From NCBI GenBank assembly GCA_003212655.1, contig QCPF01000009.1:1-52380 (forward strand): a stretch of DNA of 52,380 bases, given 5' to 3'. Every line of letters begins with the position of its first letter. The first letter of the stretch is position 1. Source of the DNA: Prochlorococcus sp. AG-436-D21 (GTDB taxonomy: Bacteria; Cyanobacteriota; Cyanobacteriia; PCC-6307; Cyanobiaceae). Of this stretch, positions 1 to 8,244 are shown one piece after another. Position numbers and translations under genes: made by a program. The notes below the pieces were generated by a model. The model was not told where the DNA came from. It was given only the letters and a program-made list of their open reading frames with translations, and made no database searches.

Positions 1-164
1 TAAAAGAATTTAACTTAAGAAATCTACCAAAAAAAATGGGAGGAAAATTTTTTAGAAAGACTGCATCCTACGGACATTTTGGCAGAAGAGATCTTGAGCT
101 GCCTTGGGAAAATGTAGAAGAGAAAGCAGTCAAATTAGCGGAGTCTTCCAAAATCTTTTTATAA
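1..164 (+). CDS. metK: S-adenosylmethionine synthetase, C-terminal end (partial)
   Basis: The window opens inside this gene; about 53 C-terminal codons are visible and they end at TAA 162-164. The stretch [16 protein letters not shown] followed by LPWE is the typical end of bacterial MetK, which makes S-adenosylmethionine from methionine and ATP. The catalytic motifs lie upstream of the window. The sugar kinase gene starts 10 bases downstream on the same strand, so the two may be cotranscribed. Confidence 0.9.
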   Translation, partial: KEFNLRNLPKKMGGKFFRKTASYGHFGRRDLELPWENVEEKAVKLAESSKIFL

Positions 165-174
165 ATCTTTTTCT

Positions 175-1404
175 ATGCCTGATAATTTTTATGGAGGGTT
201 AGATTTTGGAACGAGTGGTGCAAGAATATCAATAATTAATATTCATAAAAAATTAGTATATTCAAATTCAGTACCTTATTTATACGGCTTTAAAAATCCA
301 AATTCTTGGATCAATTCTTGTGAAAATCTCTTAGTTAGTTTACCTATTAAGGTAAAAATTAACCTTAATAAATTGGCTATCTCCGGTACCTCAGGAACTT
401 TAATAGCATCCAATTTACAAGGAGATCCCCTAGGAGAAGCAATACCTTATGACCAAGCATGTATTGAAAATAAGATCCTTCTTGAATCCTTAACTTCTGG
501 AGAAGATCATCTTCGAACTCCATACAGTAGTCTTGCTAAAGCATTAAAACTAATAGATAAATATGGGACAAATATACTTTTACGACATCAATCTGATTGG
601 ATAACTGGTTGGTTTTTAAAAGATTGGAATCATGGAGAAGAAGGTAATAATTTAAAACTTGGTTGGGATCTAAAAAAAGAATCGTGGCCAAAAAGCTATC
701 TCAATAGTTCATGGCAAAAATGTCTACCTAAGATAGTTAAAAGTGGAAAAATTATTGGACAAATAAATTCTGATTTAGCAGAGAGATTTAACTTGAATAA
801 TAAATTAATATTAATCTCAGGTACGACTGACTCTAATGCTAGTTTAATAGCTGCTGGCTTAGGTAAAGAAGATGGTCTAACAGTTTTAGGAACAACTATT
901 GTGGTTAAAAAATTTATTGATAATCCTGTAAAAGAAAAAGGAATTACAATCCATAAAGTATGTGGAAATTGGATTTGTGGAGGAGCATCAAACGCAGGAT
1001 GCGGTATCTTGTCTAAGTTCTTTTCTGATTTAGAAATCAAGGAACTCAGTAGACAAATCAATATATCGAAAAATACTTCTTTAAATCTTTTGCCTCTTAA
1101 TAGTAAAGGAGAAAGATTTCCTGTAGACAATCCTAATTTAGAGCCAATACTTGGTCCTAGACCAGTAAGTGATTCACTTTATTTACATGCCTTATTCGAG
1201 GGTCTAGCTAAGATCGAATTGAAAGGATGGGAAAAACTAAGCGAACTAACAGGTTCTCTCCCAAAAAAAATTATTACTATTGGTGGAGGTTCAAAAAACC
1301 CACAATGGAGAAAAATAAGAGAAAAGATTATCAATATACCAATAGTTTCATGTAAAAAAACTACTGCATTTGGTACTGCATTATTAGCAATGAATGCAAA
1401 ATAA
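175..1404 (+). CDS. FGGY-family carbohydrate kinase (D-ribulose/xylulokinase-like)
   Basis: This 409-residue protein has the two-domain ATPase fold of sugar kinases. Residues 8-17 (GLDFGTSGAR) form the first phosphate-binding loop. A second nucleotide-binding segment, SGTTDSNASLIAAGLG, lies near residue 215, and TIGGGSKNPQWR near 367 is the FGGY adenosine-binding motif. The protein is shorter than typical xylulokinases (about 480-500 residues). It resembles the short cyanobacterial and plastid FGGY kinases, one of which has been reported to phosphorylate D-ribulose. The substrate cannot be read from sequence. It begins at ATG ten bases after metK and probably shares its transcript. Confidence 0.85.
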   Translation: MPDNFYGGLDFGTSGARISIINIHKKLVYSNSVPYLYGFKNPNSWINSCENLLVSLPIKVKINLNKLAISGTSGTLIASNLQGDPLGEAIPYDQACIENKILLESLTSGEDHLRTPYSSLAKALKLIDKYGTNILLRHQSDWITGWFLKDWNHGEEGNNLKLGWDLKKESWPKSYLNSSWQKCLPKIVKSGKIIGQINSDLAERFNLNNKLILISGTTDSNASLIAAGLGKEDGLTVLGTTIVVKKFIDNPVKEKGITIHKVCGNWICGGASNAGCGILSKFFSDLEIKELSRQINISKNTSLNLLPLNSKGERFPVDNPNLEPILGPRPVSDSLYLHALFEGLAKIELKGWEKLSELTGSLPKKIITIGGGSKNPQWRKIREKIINIPIVSCKKTTAFGTALLAMNAK

Positions 1405-1494
1405 TAGTTTTTTGGATATTTGATAAAGATATAAAATTTTTAATAAAAAGGGTTTCACAAACTACACGTCGTAATTTAAAGTATATAGGTTAGA

Positions 1495-1567
1495 GCCGGG
1501 ATAGCTCAGTTGGTAGAGCAGGCGACTGAAAATCGCCGTGTCCCCAGTTCAAATCTGGGTCCTGGCA
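1495..1567 (+). tRNA. trnF: tRNA-Phe (GAA)
   Basis: This is a 73-base cloverleaf. The acceptor stem GCCGGGA pairs with TCCTGGC, with one G-T pair, and the discriminator is A1567. The anticodon loop ACTGAAAAT carries GAA, and the T arm contains GTTCAAAT. The CCA end is not encoded. A perfect hairpin follows six bases later and probably ends the transcript. Confidence 0.97.
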
Positions 1568-1572
1568 CCTTT

Positions 1573-1597
1573 AAAACCTCTTCTATGAAGGGGTTTT
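1573..1597 (+). terminator. Rho-independent terminator after tRNA-Phe
   Basis: AAAACCTCTTC (1573-1583) pairs along all 11 positions with GAAGGGGTTTT (1587-1597), including one T-G pair, around a 3-base loop TAT. The T-run is partly inside the stem and continues as ATATTTT. The hairpin sits directly behind the tRNA. Confidence 0.75.
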
Positions 1598-1654
1598 ATA
1601 TTTTCTAAAAAAGTAGAAACTTACTTTTATTTTGTTTCTAGAATTTAAGATTTG

Positions 1655-2074
1655 TTAGTTTTCTAATCTGCAGACTTGACCAATAACACCCATAATCAAT
1701 TTATCTCCATTTGGATCTTGCCAATTAGCTAAATCATTAAAGTTACTATTTACTTCATCTATAGAGACATCAACGTCTCTAAATGATTTTTCAAAACAAT
1801 TTATATCCATTGTATAGAGAATATCCTTAGTAATTTCACTTTTTGTTTTGGGAATATATTTACTCAATACTCTTACAGAACCATCCTCATTCCTTTTAAT
1901 ACTTTGCCTATCCCACAACTGTTCTCCATATTCACTTTTAGGGACTCCAACCCATTCATGAGGCAAAGCATCAGCTTGTTTTATAAAAATACAAATGGAA
2001 AAGATTATTGACAGAACTAAACCAATGCTATTTCTAATAAATATTGAACTAACTTTATTCTTAGAATCAACCAT
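1655..2074 (-). CDS. Secreted hypothetical protein with signal peptide
   Basis: This 139-residue protein has a basic start and a hydrophobic core at about residues 13-31, followed by ADALPHEW, a plausible signal peptidase site. The mature part contains WVGVPKSEYGEQLWDRQSIKR and two cysteines (in NCFEK and QVCRL) that could form a disulfide outside the cytoplasm. The pattern of a tryptophan start, a short strand, then 'D..SI.R' and a tyrosine strand recalls the surface-adhesin protein E-like fold seen in many small exported bacterial proteins. That is a resemblance only and the function is unknown. It stands alone between tRNA-Phe and the divergent TVP38 gene. Confidence 0.7.
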   Translation of the reverse strand: MVDSKNKVSSIFIRNSIGLVLSIIFSICIFIKQADALPHEWVGVPKSEYGEQLWDRQSIKRNEDGSVRVLSKYIPKTKSEITKDILYTMDINCFEKSFRDVDVSIDEVNSNFNDLANWQDPNGDKLIMGVIGQVCRLEN

Positions 2075-2220
2075 GAAAACTTGTTAAATAAAAAATCTTT
2101 TATCTAAAGTAAATATAAGATTAAAAATTTGTAAAAATTTTTATTGATTAGTATTTCTATTATAGATACAATCAAATATTAAATTCAAAACTTACTTCCA
2201 ATAAGTTAATTAAAAAGATA

Positions 2221-2856
2221 ATGAATAAAATACAAAAATTTCTCTCAGTAGTTTTTTTTATAGCAATATTCGTTGTATTGATTTACTTAATCCAAAATTA
2301 TGGGATTGAACCTCTTAGAAACAAAATAGAAAGTATGGGAATTTGGGCACCTTTTGGAATATTTATTCTTAGAGGAGTAAGTATTATTTTGCCCGCTCTT
2401 CCAAGTTCAGCTTATTCTCTGCTAGCTGGTTCATTACTAGGATTTCAAAAAGGTTACATGACAATAATCTTTTCTGATATTGTTTTCTGCCAAGCTGCTT
2501 TCTTTATTGCAAGAAATTATGGTCGGGTTCCTGTACGTAATTTAGTAGGCCCTAAAGCCATGAAAAAGATTGAAAGTTTTAATCAAAACCAGCTAGAAGA
2601 AAATTTCTTTCTTATGACAGGTCTTCTAATGACTGGCCTTTTTGATTTTTTAAGCTACGCAATTGGTATTGGAGGAACTCGCTGGAAAATATTTACTCCT
2701 GCATTATTAATAAGTCTTCTAATCAGTGACTCTATACTTGTCGCAGTAGGAGCTGGAGTTAGTCAGGGAGCAGGATTATTTCTTGGGATTGCTCTATTGG
2801 GAATGTTTGCTTTAGCGACTATTTCAGGATTGGCAAAAAATAAAATGCCTAAATAA
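2221..2856 (+). CDS. TVP38/TMEM64 family membrane protein (SNARE-associated/DedA superfamily)
   Basis: This 211-residue integral membrane protein has hydrophobic segments near residues 7-25, 42-75, 80-97, 130-150 and 160-205. The segment ILRGVSIILPALPSSAYSLLAGSLLGFQKG is the re-entrant, proline-containing motif of the SNARE_assoc (VTT) domain, followed by an FxxARNYGR element. Relatives act as lipid scramblases or in membrane homeostasis; the cargo here is unknown. The gene starts at ATG and has the neighbouring minus-strand gene behind it across a 146-base AT-rich gap in which I see no clear element. Confidence 0.8.
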   Translation: MNKIQKFLSVVFFIAIFVVLIYLIQNYGIEPLRNKIESMGIWAPFGIFILRGVSIILPALPSSAYSLLAGSLLGFQKGYMTIIFSDIVFCQAAFFIARNYGRVPVRNLVGPKAMKKIESFNQNQLEENFFLMTGLLMTGLFDFLSYAIGIGGTRWKIFTPALLISLLISDSILVAVGAGVSQGAGLFLGIALLGMFALATISGLAKNKMPK

Positions 2857-2973
2857 CAAAACAGTTTATAATTATGTAATCAAAGAAGAAAGATATGACA
2901 TTTTCGCAAACAATAACTAAATAAATAATGATTCATGCAAGAATAGAAATCGATTAATTTTTAAAGTTATTAG

Positions 2974-3153
2974 ATGACTCCATTTAGACCAACTTCATAT
3001 GATCGCCCTGGAGAACAAATATCAACTACTCCTTCTGGATTAAAAGTAACTTCTGCAAAGAGATTAATGGTGGATTCAATGGTAAGAATGATACAAAAAG
3101 CAGAAAATCATTCCGTAGAAGATAAACTTGACGAAGAATCTAACAATAATTAA
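2974..3153 (+). CDS. Small hypothetical protein (59 aa) upstream of cpeS
   Basis: An ATG reading frame at 2974 encodes 59 residues beginning [15 protein letters not shown] and ending in an acidic, asparagine-rich tail. The segment [18 protein letters not shown] could form an amphipathic helix. I recognise no family. It ends inside cpeS: the proposed TTG start of cpeS at 3128 lies 26 bases before the end of this frame, which suggests translational coupling. The non-random composition and tight fit between the TVP38 gene and cpeS support a real gene. Confidence 0.6.
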   Translation: MTPFRPTSYDRPGEQISTTPSGLKVTSAKRLMVDSMVRMIQKAENHSVEDKLDEESNNN

Positions 3154-3679
3154 TCAATTCATTGATAAAAGTATAGGAGAGTGGAAATCTATTAGAAGTA
3201 CTCACACTTTAGCTTTTCAGGAATTTGAAAACTCAACTAGTAAAATATATATAAAAAATATCAACAAAAAAAATAAAAAAGTCGTTGAAATTTTTAAAAA
3301 TAATAAATTTAGTTTAAACCTAGAGAGCATAGCCATTTCTATAAAATGGCAAACTATTAGTGATTGGGAAAATAATGATATCAGTGAGGGAGATGAAACT
3401 ATTCTGATTTTTTTACCCAAGGATGAAAATTCAGGAATTGTTTTAAGAAATAAAGGTTATACAGAATCCTTCTTTTCATCATCCAATTATTTTGTTGATG
3501 AACAAAATAATTTACACATTAAAACTATTTATAAATCAACAGTTTCCGAAGAAAGAATTTCCTTTTTATCAACTCATGTAAGATCCAGATTTTCTACTAT
3601 TAGAAATCTTGAAAATAACTCAGTTGTACAGACGTCCCATACTTCAGAGATAAGGAATTTAGCTAGTTTAAAAGATTAA
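3128..3679 (+). CDS. cpeS: CpeS-type phycobiliprotein lyase
   Basis: This 183-residue protein belongs to the CpeS/CpcS lyase family, lipocalin-like proteins that attach bilin chromophores to phycobiliprotein cysteines. The segment [26 protein letters not shown] is the family start (G-W-S-R-S-H), and [10 protein letters not shown] lies in the C-terminal half. The related MED4 protein is reported to attach phycoerythrobilin at the Cys82 position of beta-phycoerythrin. The likely substrate, cpeB, is the convergent neighbour, and the two genes overlap by 17 bases. No ATG gives a full-length protein; TTG 3128 is chosen because it retains the conserved N-terminal helix and overlaps the preceding small gene. 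Confidence 0.85.
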   Translation: MTKNLTIINQFIDKSIGEWKSIRSTHTLAFQEFENSTSKIYIKNINKKNKKVVEIFKNNKFSLNLESIAISIKWQTISDWENNDISEGDETILIFLPKDENSGIVLRNKGYTESFFSSSNYFVDEQNNLHIKTIYKSTVSEERISFLSTHVRSRFSTIRNLENNSVVQTSHTSEIRNLASLKD

Positions 3680-4175
3680 TTATCCTTTCAAATTGAAACT
3701 CTGTTTCAGATATTAATTTAGGAAGAAAGCCTTTGTTTCCACGCATATTATTAACTGTTGAATTCAAATCAGAGATAGTTGCATCTCGCATTAATTCAAA
3801 AACCCTTCTTGCATTTCTCAAAGGTACCCCAAGAGCAAGATAAGTATTTTTAAGATCCTTCAAACAACTTTTTTCTAAAACTGATTCGTCATTAGAAATT
3901 AAAAGATAAGCAACAATCCTTAGGACTATTTCTCCATCTCTTAAACAAACGGACATCTTGTTAGTTGTATTTAAAGATATTTTTGAATTAAGTGAATCTT
4001 TATTTTCACAAATCATTGCAGTTACAGCGTCTGCTGCAATTGCATGTGAATTATTGGTTATTGAGGTTATTGCATCTAATCTTGAGTTTGCAGTATTAAT
4101 AAATTCTTTTATGTTGCTTAAATCATTTAATTTCTTATCGGCTGACAATAGATGATTATTCTTTGAAACTGACAT
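3663..4175 (-). CDS. cpeB: Degenerate class III phycoerythrin beta subunit
   Basis: This 170-residue protein aligns with beta-phycoerythrin: [10 protein letters not shown], then [10 protein letters not shown], then [12 protein letters not shown] and TYLALGVP. Of the usual chromophore cysteines, the one in CLRDGE (C77, equivalent to Cys82) remains, and C56 in MICEN (equivalent to Cys61) remains. The Cys50 position is alanine (A46), and the C-terminal Cys165 region (normally GDCSAL) has no cysteine. Helical regions are otherwise maintained, so the gene is not simply dead. No cpeA or phycobilisome linker is nearby. High-light Prochlorococcus are known to keep only such a beta subunit, thought to be a minor pigment or sensory protein rather than an antenna. 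Confidence 0.9.
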   Translation of the reverse strand: MSVSKNNHLLSADKKLNDLSNIKEFINTANSRLDAITSITNNSHAIAADAVTAMICENKDSLNSKISLNTTNKMSVCLRDGEIVLRIVAYLLISNDESVLEKSCLKDLKNTYLALGVPLRNARRVFELMRDATISDLNSTVNNMRGNKGFLPKLISETEFQFERIINLLN

Positions 4176-4353
4176 TCCTGTAGTAAAAAATTAAAGACCG
4201 ATCTCAAGAATAATACAAAGCTAGAAAAAACAATATAATTTCAAACTTAACGCAACGATTCTTAATTAATAACTTCATTCCAAAGTGATAGTTAAAATAA
4301 TTCAAATAAAAATTTTTTTTCCGCTAATATAATATTAAATTTTTAATAAAGTT

Positions 4354-4560
4354 TTGGATAAACAGGATTTAAAATTATCAAAGAAACTTATTTCCTCATA
4401 TAAAAAGAAATTGGAAAAAGAAATTCTAGACAGAAGTATGAAATTAAAGATGCCTCAAAATAAATTTGAAGAAATAATTAATAACAATAATGAACTTATC
4501 AATTTAAAAAAAATGTTAGAAGATCTAGAAACGGAATCTGAATCTCATAGTAAAGTCTGA
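4354..4560 (+). CDS. Small hypothetical coiled-coil protein (68 aa)
   Basis: This is a 68-residue, lysine- and glutamate-rich frame starting at TTG 4354. Heptad-like spacing (LISSYKKKLEKEILDRSM, then ELINLKKMLEDLE) predicts one or two charged helices. No family is recognised. It ends 22 bases before uvrD, which suggests cotranscription. The 178-base gap upstream, shared with the divergent cpeB, holds AT-rich promoter-like sequence (ATATAATATTAAAT near 4325-4340) but no confident element. Its reality rests on composition and position only. Confidence 0.5.
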   Translation: MDKQDLKLSKKLISSYKKKLEKEILDRSMKLKMPQNKFEEIINNNNELINLKKMLEDLETESESHSKV

Positions 4561-4582
4561 TTTTTGAAAAACCTTTCCAAAA

Positions 4583-6991
4583 GTGCCTCAAACCAACAAT
4601 TTCCTTTTTAAATCCCTAAACAATCAACAACTTCAAGCAGTAAAACATGTTTATGGACCACTATTAGTTGTAGCTGGTGCAGGTAGCGGAAAAACTAAGG
4701 CTCTTACTCATAGAATTGCAAACCTTATTGAGGGTAACTCTATAGATCCCTATAACATTCTCGCAGTCACTTTCACTAACAAAGCTGCCAAAGAAATGAA
4801 AGCAAGATTAGAGGTTCTTCTAGCCCAAGAATTAGCTTTTAATCAATTTGGTCAGCCTTGGACAACTCTCAAAGAAATTGATCAAAATCAATTAAGAACA
4901 AAAGTTCACCAAGAGAGGCTCCAGAACCTTTGGATCGGTACTTTCCATTCTTTATTTTCAAGACTTCTGAGATACGATATTGAAAAATATACTGATCCAG
5001 AAGGCCTAAAATGGACAAGGCAATTTTCAATTTACGATGAAACAGATTCCCAAACATTAGTAAAAGAAATTATTAGTCAAGATATGAATCTTGACCCAAA
5101 AAGATATGATCCCAAAAAGATTAAAAGATTAATAAGTAATGCTAAAAATCAATGCTTAACTTCTAATGATCTTTTAGAGAAAGCAGATAATAATTTTGAA
5201 AAAACAGTTGCAGAAGCCTATAAGAGATATAGAATTTCGCTCTCAAAAAATAATTCTTTAGACTTTGATGATCTTCTACTTTTGCCTGTTTTCTTATTGA
5301 GGCAAAATGATATAGTCAGAGATTACTGGCACAAAAGATTTAAACATATTTTAGTTGACGAATATCAAGATACAAATAGAACACAATATGAACTTATAAA
5401 ATTAATTACGGCTGGAAATACTGAACCAAAAAAATTCTTAAATTGGGAAGATCGATCAATTTTTGTAGTTGGAGATGCTGATCAAAGTATTTATAGTTTC
5501 AGAGCAGCTGACTTCAGAATTTTAATTGGTTTTCAAGAAGATTTTAAAACTTCAATAAAAGATGATACAAAATCATCTTTAATTAAATTAGAAGAAAACT
5601 ATAGGTCATCTTCCAATATCCTTGATGCTGCAAACTCACTAATTGAAAACAACTCTGAAAGAATTGAGAAAGTTTTAAAGGCTACTAAAGAAAAAGGGGA
5701 ACTTTTAACGTTACTAAGCTGTGATGATGAAATTTCCGAGGCAGAAGCAATTACCAATAAAATAAAATCATTCAATAACTATAATCAAAACCCAATTTGG
5801 AAAAATTTTGCAATTTTATATCGAACCAGAGCTCAGTCAAGAGTATTAGAGGAATCTCTCGTAAGGTGGCGCATTCCTTATACAATTTTCGGAGGATTGC
5901 GTTTTTATGATAGAAGAGAAATTAAAGATGCAATAGCATATTTGAAAGTTCTGGTTAATTCTTCAGATAACGTTAGTCTTTTACGCATTATAAATGTTCC
6001 TAGAAGAGGGATTGGTAAGACTACTATACAAAAACTTAATGAATTATCTAACAAATTAAATATTCCATTATGGGAAGTTATCAATGATAAGCGAAGTCTT
6101 GAAGAAACAATAGGCAGATCATCAAAGGGAATTAATAAATTTACTGAAGTTATGAATGATCTACTGTGTTATCTAGAAAATTCAGGCCCTGCTCAACTAC
6201 TACAACTAATATTAGAAAAAAGTGGTTATTTAAGTGAACTACTATCTAGTGGGACAGAAGAATCTGAAGATAGAAGAAATAACTTACAAGAACTAATTAA
6301 TGCAGCTACTCAATATGAAGAAGAAACAGAAAGTGGAGATGTAGAGGGATTTCTTTCTACAGCAGCGTTAACAACTGATAATGATACGAAGAAAAATAAT
6401 CCCAACTCTGTAACTCTTATGACTCTGCACAATAGTAAAGGTTTGGAATTTCAAAATGTTTTTATTACTGGGCTAGAACAAGGTCTCTTCCCTAGCCATA
6501 GATCAATAGATACTCCTTCACTTCTTGAAGAGGAAAGAAGATTATGCTATGTAGGTATTACTAGAGCTAAAGAAAGAGTTTTCTTAAGTCACGCCAGAGA
6601 AAGAAGATTATGGGGTGGAATGCGTGAAGCAACAATACCTTCAATATTTCTTTCAGAAATACCTGAAGATTTAATGGATGGCGAATTACCACAAAGTGGT
6701 GGTGCTTCAATTAGAAGAGATTTACATCTTGATCGTTTAACAAGAGTTGATCGAAATAATCCAAATGAATTTAATAACAAACCAATAAATGCAGTAAGGA
6801 AATTATACTCAGGACCGAGTAAAGGGAAAAGCTGGATAGTTGGAGATAAGCTAATTCACTCAAAATTTGGGAAAGGTGAAATCATTCATATTTTTGGGAG
6901 TGGGGAAAAAATATCTTTAGCAGTAAAATTTGGTGATAAAGGAAGTAAAATTCTAGATCCCAGATTAGCTCCAATTCGTTATGTAAGTTAA
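4583..6991 (+). CDS. uvrD: ATP-dependent 3'-5' DNA helicase, UvrD/PcrA/Rep family
   Basis: This 802-residue superfamily 1A helicase acts in nucleotide excision and mismatch repair and in replication restart. The Q motif LNNQQLQAV is at residues 12-20, Walker A AGAGSGKT at 31-38, AVTFTNKAAKEM at 61-72, GTFHS at 119-123, Walker B ILVDEYQD at 256-263, and GDADQSIYSFR at about 299. EENYRS and the motif V-VI segments VTLMTLHNSKGLEF and YVGITRAKER follow. The C-terminal GDKLIHSKFGKGEI is the PcrA/UvrD tudor-like RNA-polymerase-binding region. The start is GTG 4583. The cca gene begins five bases after the stop. Confidence 0.95.
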   Translation: MPQTNNFLFKSLNNQQLQAVKHVYGPLLVVAGAGSGKTKALTHRIANLIEGNSIDPYNILAVTFTNKAAKEMKARLEVLLAQELAFNQFGQPWTTLKEIDQNQLRTKVHQERLQNLWIGTFHSLFSRLLRYDIEKYTDPEGLKWTRQFSIYDETDSQTLVKEIISQDMNLDPKRYDPKKIKRLISNAKNQCLTSNDLLEKADNNFEKTVAEAYKRYRISLSKNNSLDFDDLLLLPVFLLRQNDIVRDYWHKRFKHILVDEYQDTNRTQYELIKLITAGNTEPKKFLNWEDRSIFVVGDADQSIYSFRAADFRILIGFQEDFKTSIKDDTKSSLIKLEENYRSSSNILDAANSLIENNSERIEKVLKATKEKGELLTLLSCDDEISEAEAITNKIKSFNNYNQNPIWKNFAILYRTRAQSRVLEESLVRWRIPYTIFGGLRFYDRREIKDAIAYLKVLVNSSDNVSLLRIINVPRRGIGKTTIQKLNELSNKLNIPLWEVINDKRSLEETIGRSSKGINKFTEVMNDLLCYLENSGPAQLLQLILEKSGYLSELLSSGTEESEDRRNNLQELINAATQYEEETESGDVEGFLSTAALTTDNDTKKNNPNSVTLMTLHNSKGLEFQNVFITGLEQGLFPSHRSIDTPSLLEEERRLCYVGITRAKERVFLSHARERRLWGGMREATIPSIFLSEIPEDLMDGELPQSGGASIRRDLHLDRLTRVDRNNPNEFNNKPINAVRKLYSGPSKGKSWIVGDKLIHSKFGKGEIIHIFGSGEKISLAVKFGDKGSKILDPRLAPIRYVS

Positions 6992-6996
6992 AACTC

Positions 6997-8244
6997 ATGA
7001 ACGATATCTCTGCTTACATTCAAGGGGAATTAATCAAAACTCCATTTAATTTATATAACCTAATTACTAAATACATAGAATCTAATAAAAATACTAAGGT
7101 AGCTTTTGTTGGCGGTTATTTAAGAGATTTATTAATAAGTAAATTCCACAAAAAATCTTTTTCTAAACCTGTAGATATAGATCTTGTTATTGAAGGCTCC
7201 TCTATTTCTCTAGCAAAATTTATAAAAAAAAATATTGTAAATGTAGATTTATGTTTAATCAAGGAATTTAATTTATACAACACAGTAGAAATAAATATTA
7301 ATAACTATAAAATTGATATTGCTTCTGCAAGAAAAGAGATTTATTCTGCTCCAGGCTTAAATCCCACAGTAACTAACAGTACTATTGAGGAGGATCTTAA
7401 AAGGAGAGATTTCACTATAAATTCAATAGCCTTCGAGGTTTCGACAAGGAAAATCTATGATCTTTATGGAGGAATTTCAGATATAAAAAGCAAAAAGTTG
7501 AACCTTCTTCACAGTAAAAGCATTTCAGATGATCCTAGTAGATTAATTAGATGTGCAAAATATGCTTCAAGGTTAGATTTCAATATTTCAAATAATTCTC
7601 TTAAACAATCTCAAGAAACAGTTAGACAATGGCCGTGGAAAAGTTCAGAAACTCATCAGAAAATGATTCCGCCTCCTGCACTCGGCATACGAATAAGGAT
7701 GGAACTAGCTGAAATATACAAACACGATAACTTGAATAATGTAATTTCGATAATTCATAAATGGGAAATTATCTCAATCTTAAATGAAAGTATTAAAGTC
7801 GATAAAAGGTTCTTAAGAGGACTAAATTGGATTAAAAAGTTGAATGGAAATTATATGCTTTACTTATTAAAAGATGCAGAAGATTTAGGGACAGCATGTA
7901 GAAGATTTTTGGTAAATAATGGTGAGAAAAAAATACTAGAAGACTATTCAAATATAAAAAAGATATTGAAAACCAACCAAAAAAAATTTATTAATTATTC
8001 TCCATCAAATTGGACAGAATTTATAGAGTACAGAAATCTTAATGACGAGACAGTCAAATTATTAATTTGTGATGGGGGGCCATACTGGCGTAACTTATTT
8101 AAGTGGTTATTTATTTACAAATCCATAAAATCTAAAAAAGATGGAGAAACATTAAAAAAAGAAGGATGGGAGCCAGGGAAGGAGATGGGAAAGGAAATTA
8201 AAAGATTAAGATATTTAGAAATTGACAAATTGAATAGAAACTAA
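6997..8244 (+). CDS. cca: CCA tRNA nucleotidyltransferase / poly(A) polymerase family
   Basis: This 415-residue class II nucleotidyltransferase is expected to add or repair the CCA end of tRNAs; all three tRNA genes in the window lack an encoded CCA. AFVGGYLRDLL (residues 36-46) is the nucleotide-binding GG motif, D60 and D62 in PVDIDLVIEG are the metal-binding acids, EDLKRRDFTINSIAF is motif B, and DDPSRLIRCAKYASRL is the RNA-binding motif. Cyanobacteria can divide CC- and A-adding work between enzymes; which type this is cannot be told from sequence alone. It lies five bases behind uvrD and its stop abuts the convergent selD stop with no spacer. Confidence 0.9.
   Translation: MNDISAYIQGELIKTPFNLYNLITKYIESNKNTKVAFVGGYLRDLLISKFHKKSFSKPVDIDLVIEGSSISLAKFIKKNIVNVDLCLIKEFNLYNTVEININNYKIDIASARKEIYSAPGLNPTVTNSTIEEDLKRRDFTINSIAFEVSTRKIYDLYGGISDIKSKKLNLLHSKSISDDPSRLIRCAKYASRLDFNISNNSLKQSQETVRQWPWKSSETHQKMIPPPALGIRIRMELAEIYKHDNLNNVISIIHKWEIISILNESIKVDKRFLRGLNWIKKLNGNYMLYLLKDAEDLGTACRRFLVNNGEKKILEDYSNIKKILKTNQKKFINYSPSNWTEFIEYRNLNDETVKLLICDGGPYWRNLFKWLFIYKSIKSKKDGETLKKEGWEPGKEMGKEIKRLRYLEIDKLNRN

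Noticed and set aside
696-1130. A 144-residue open frame on the opposite strand inside the sugar kinase gene
   Set aside because: It is antisense to a well-supported kinase, shows no family motifs and is explained by the AT-rich codon pattern.
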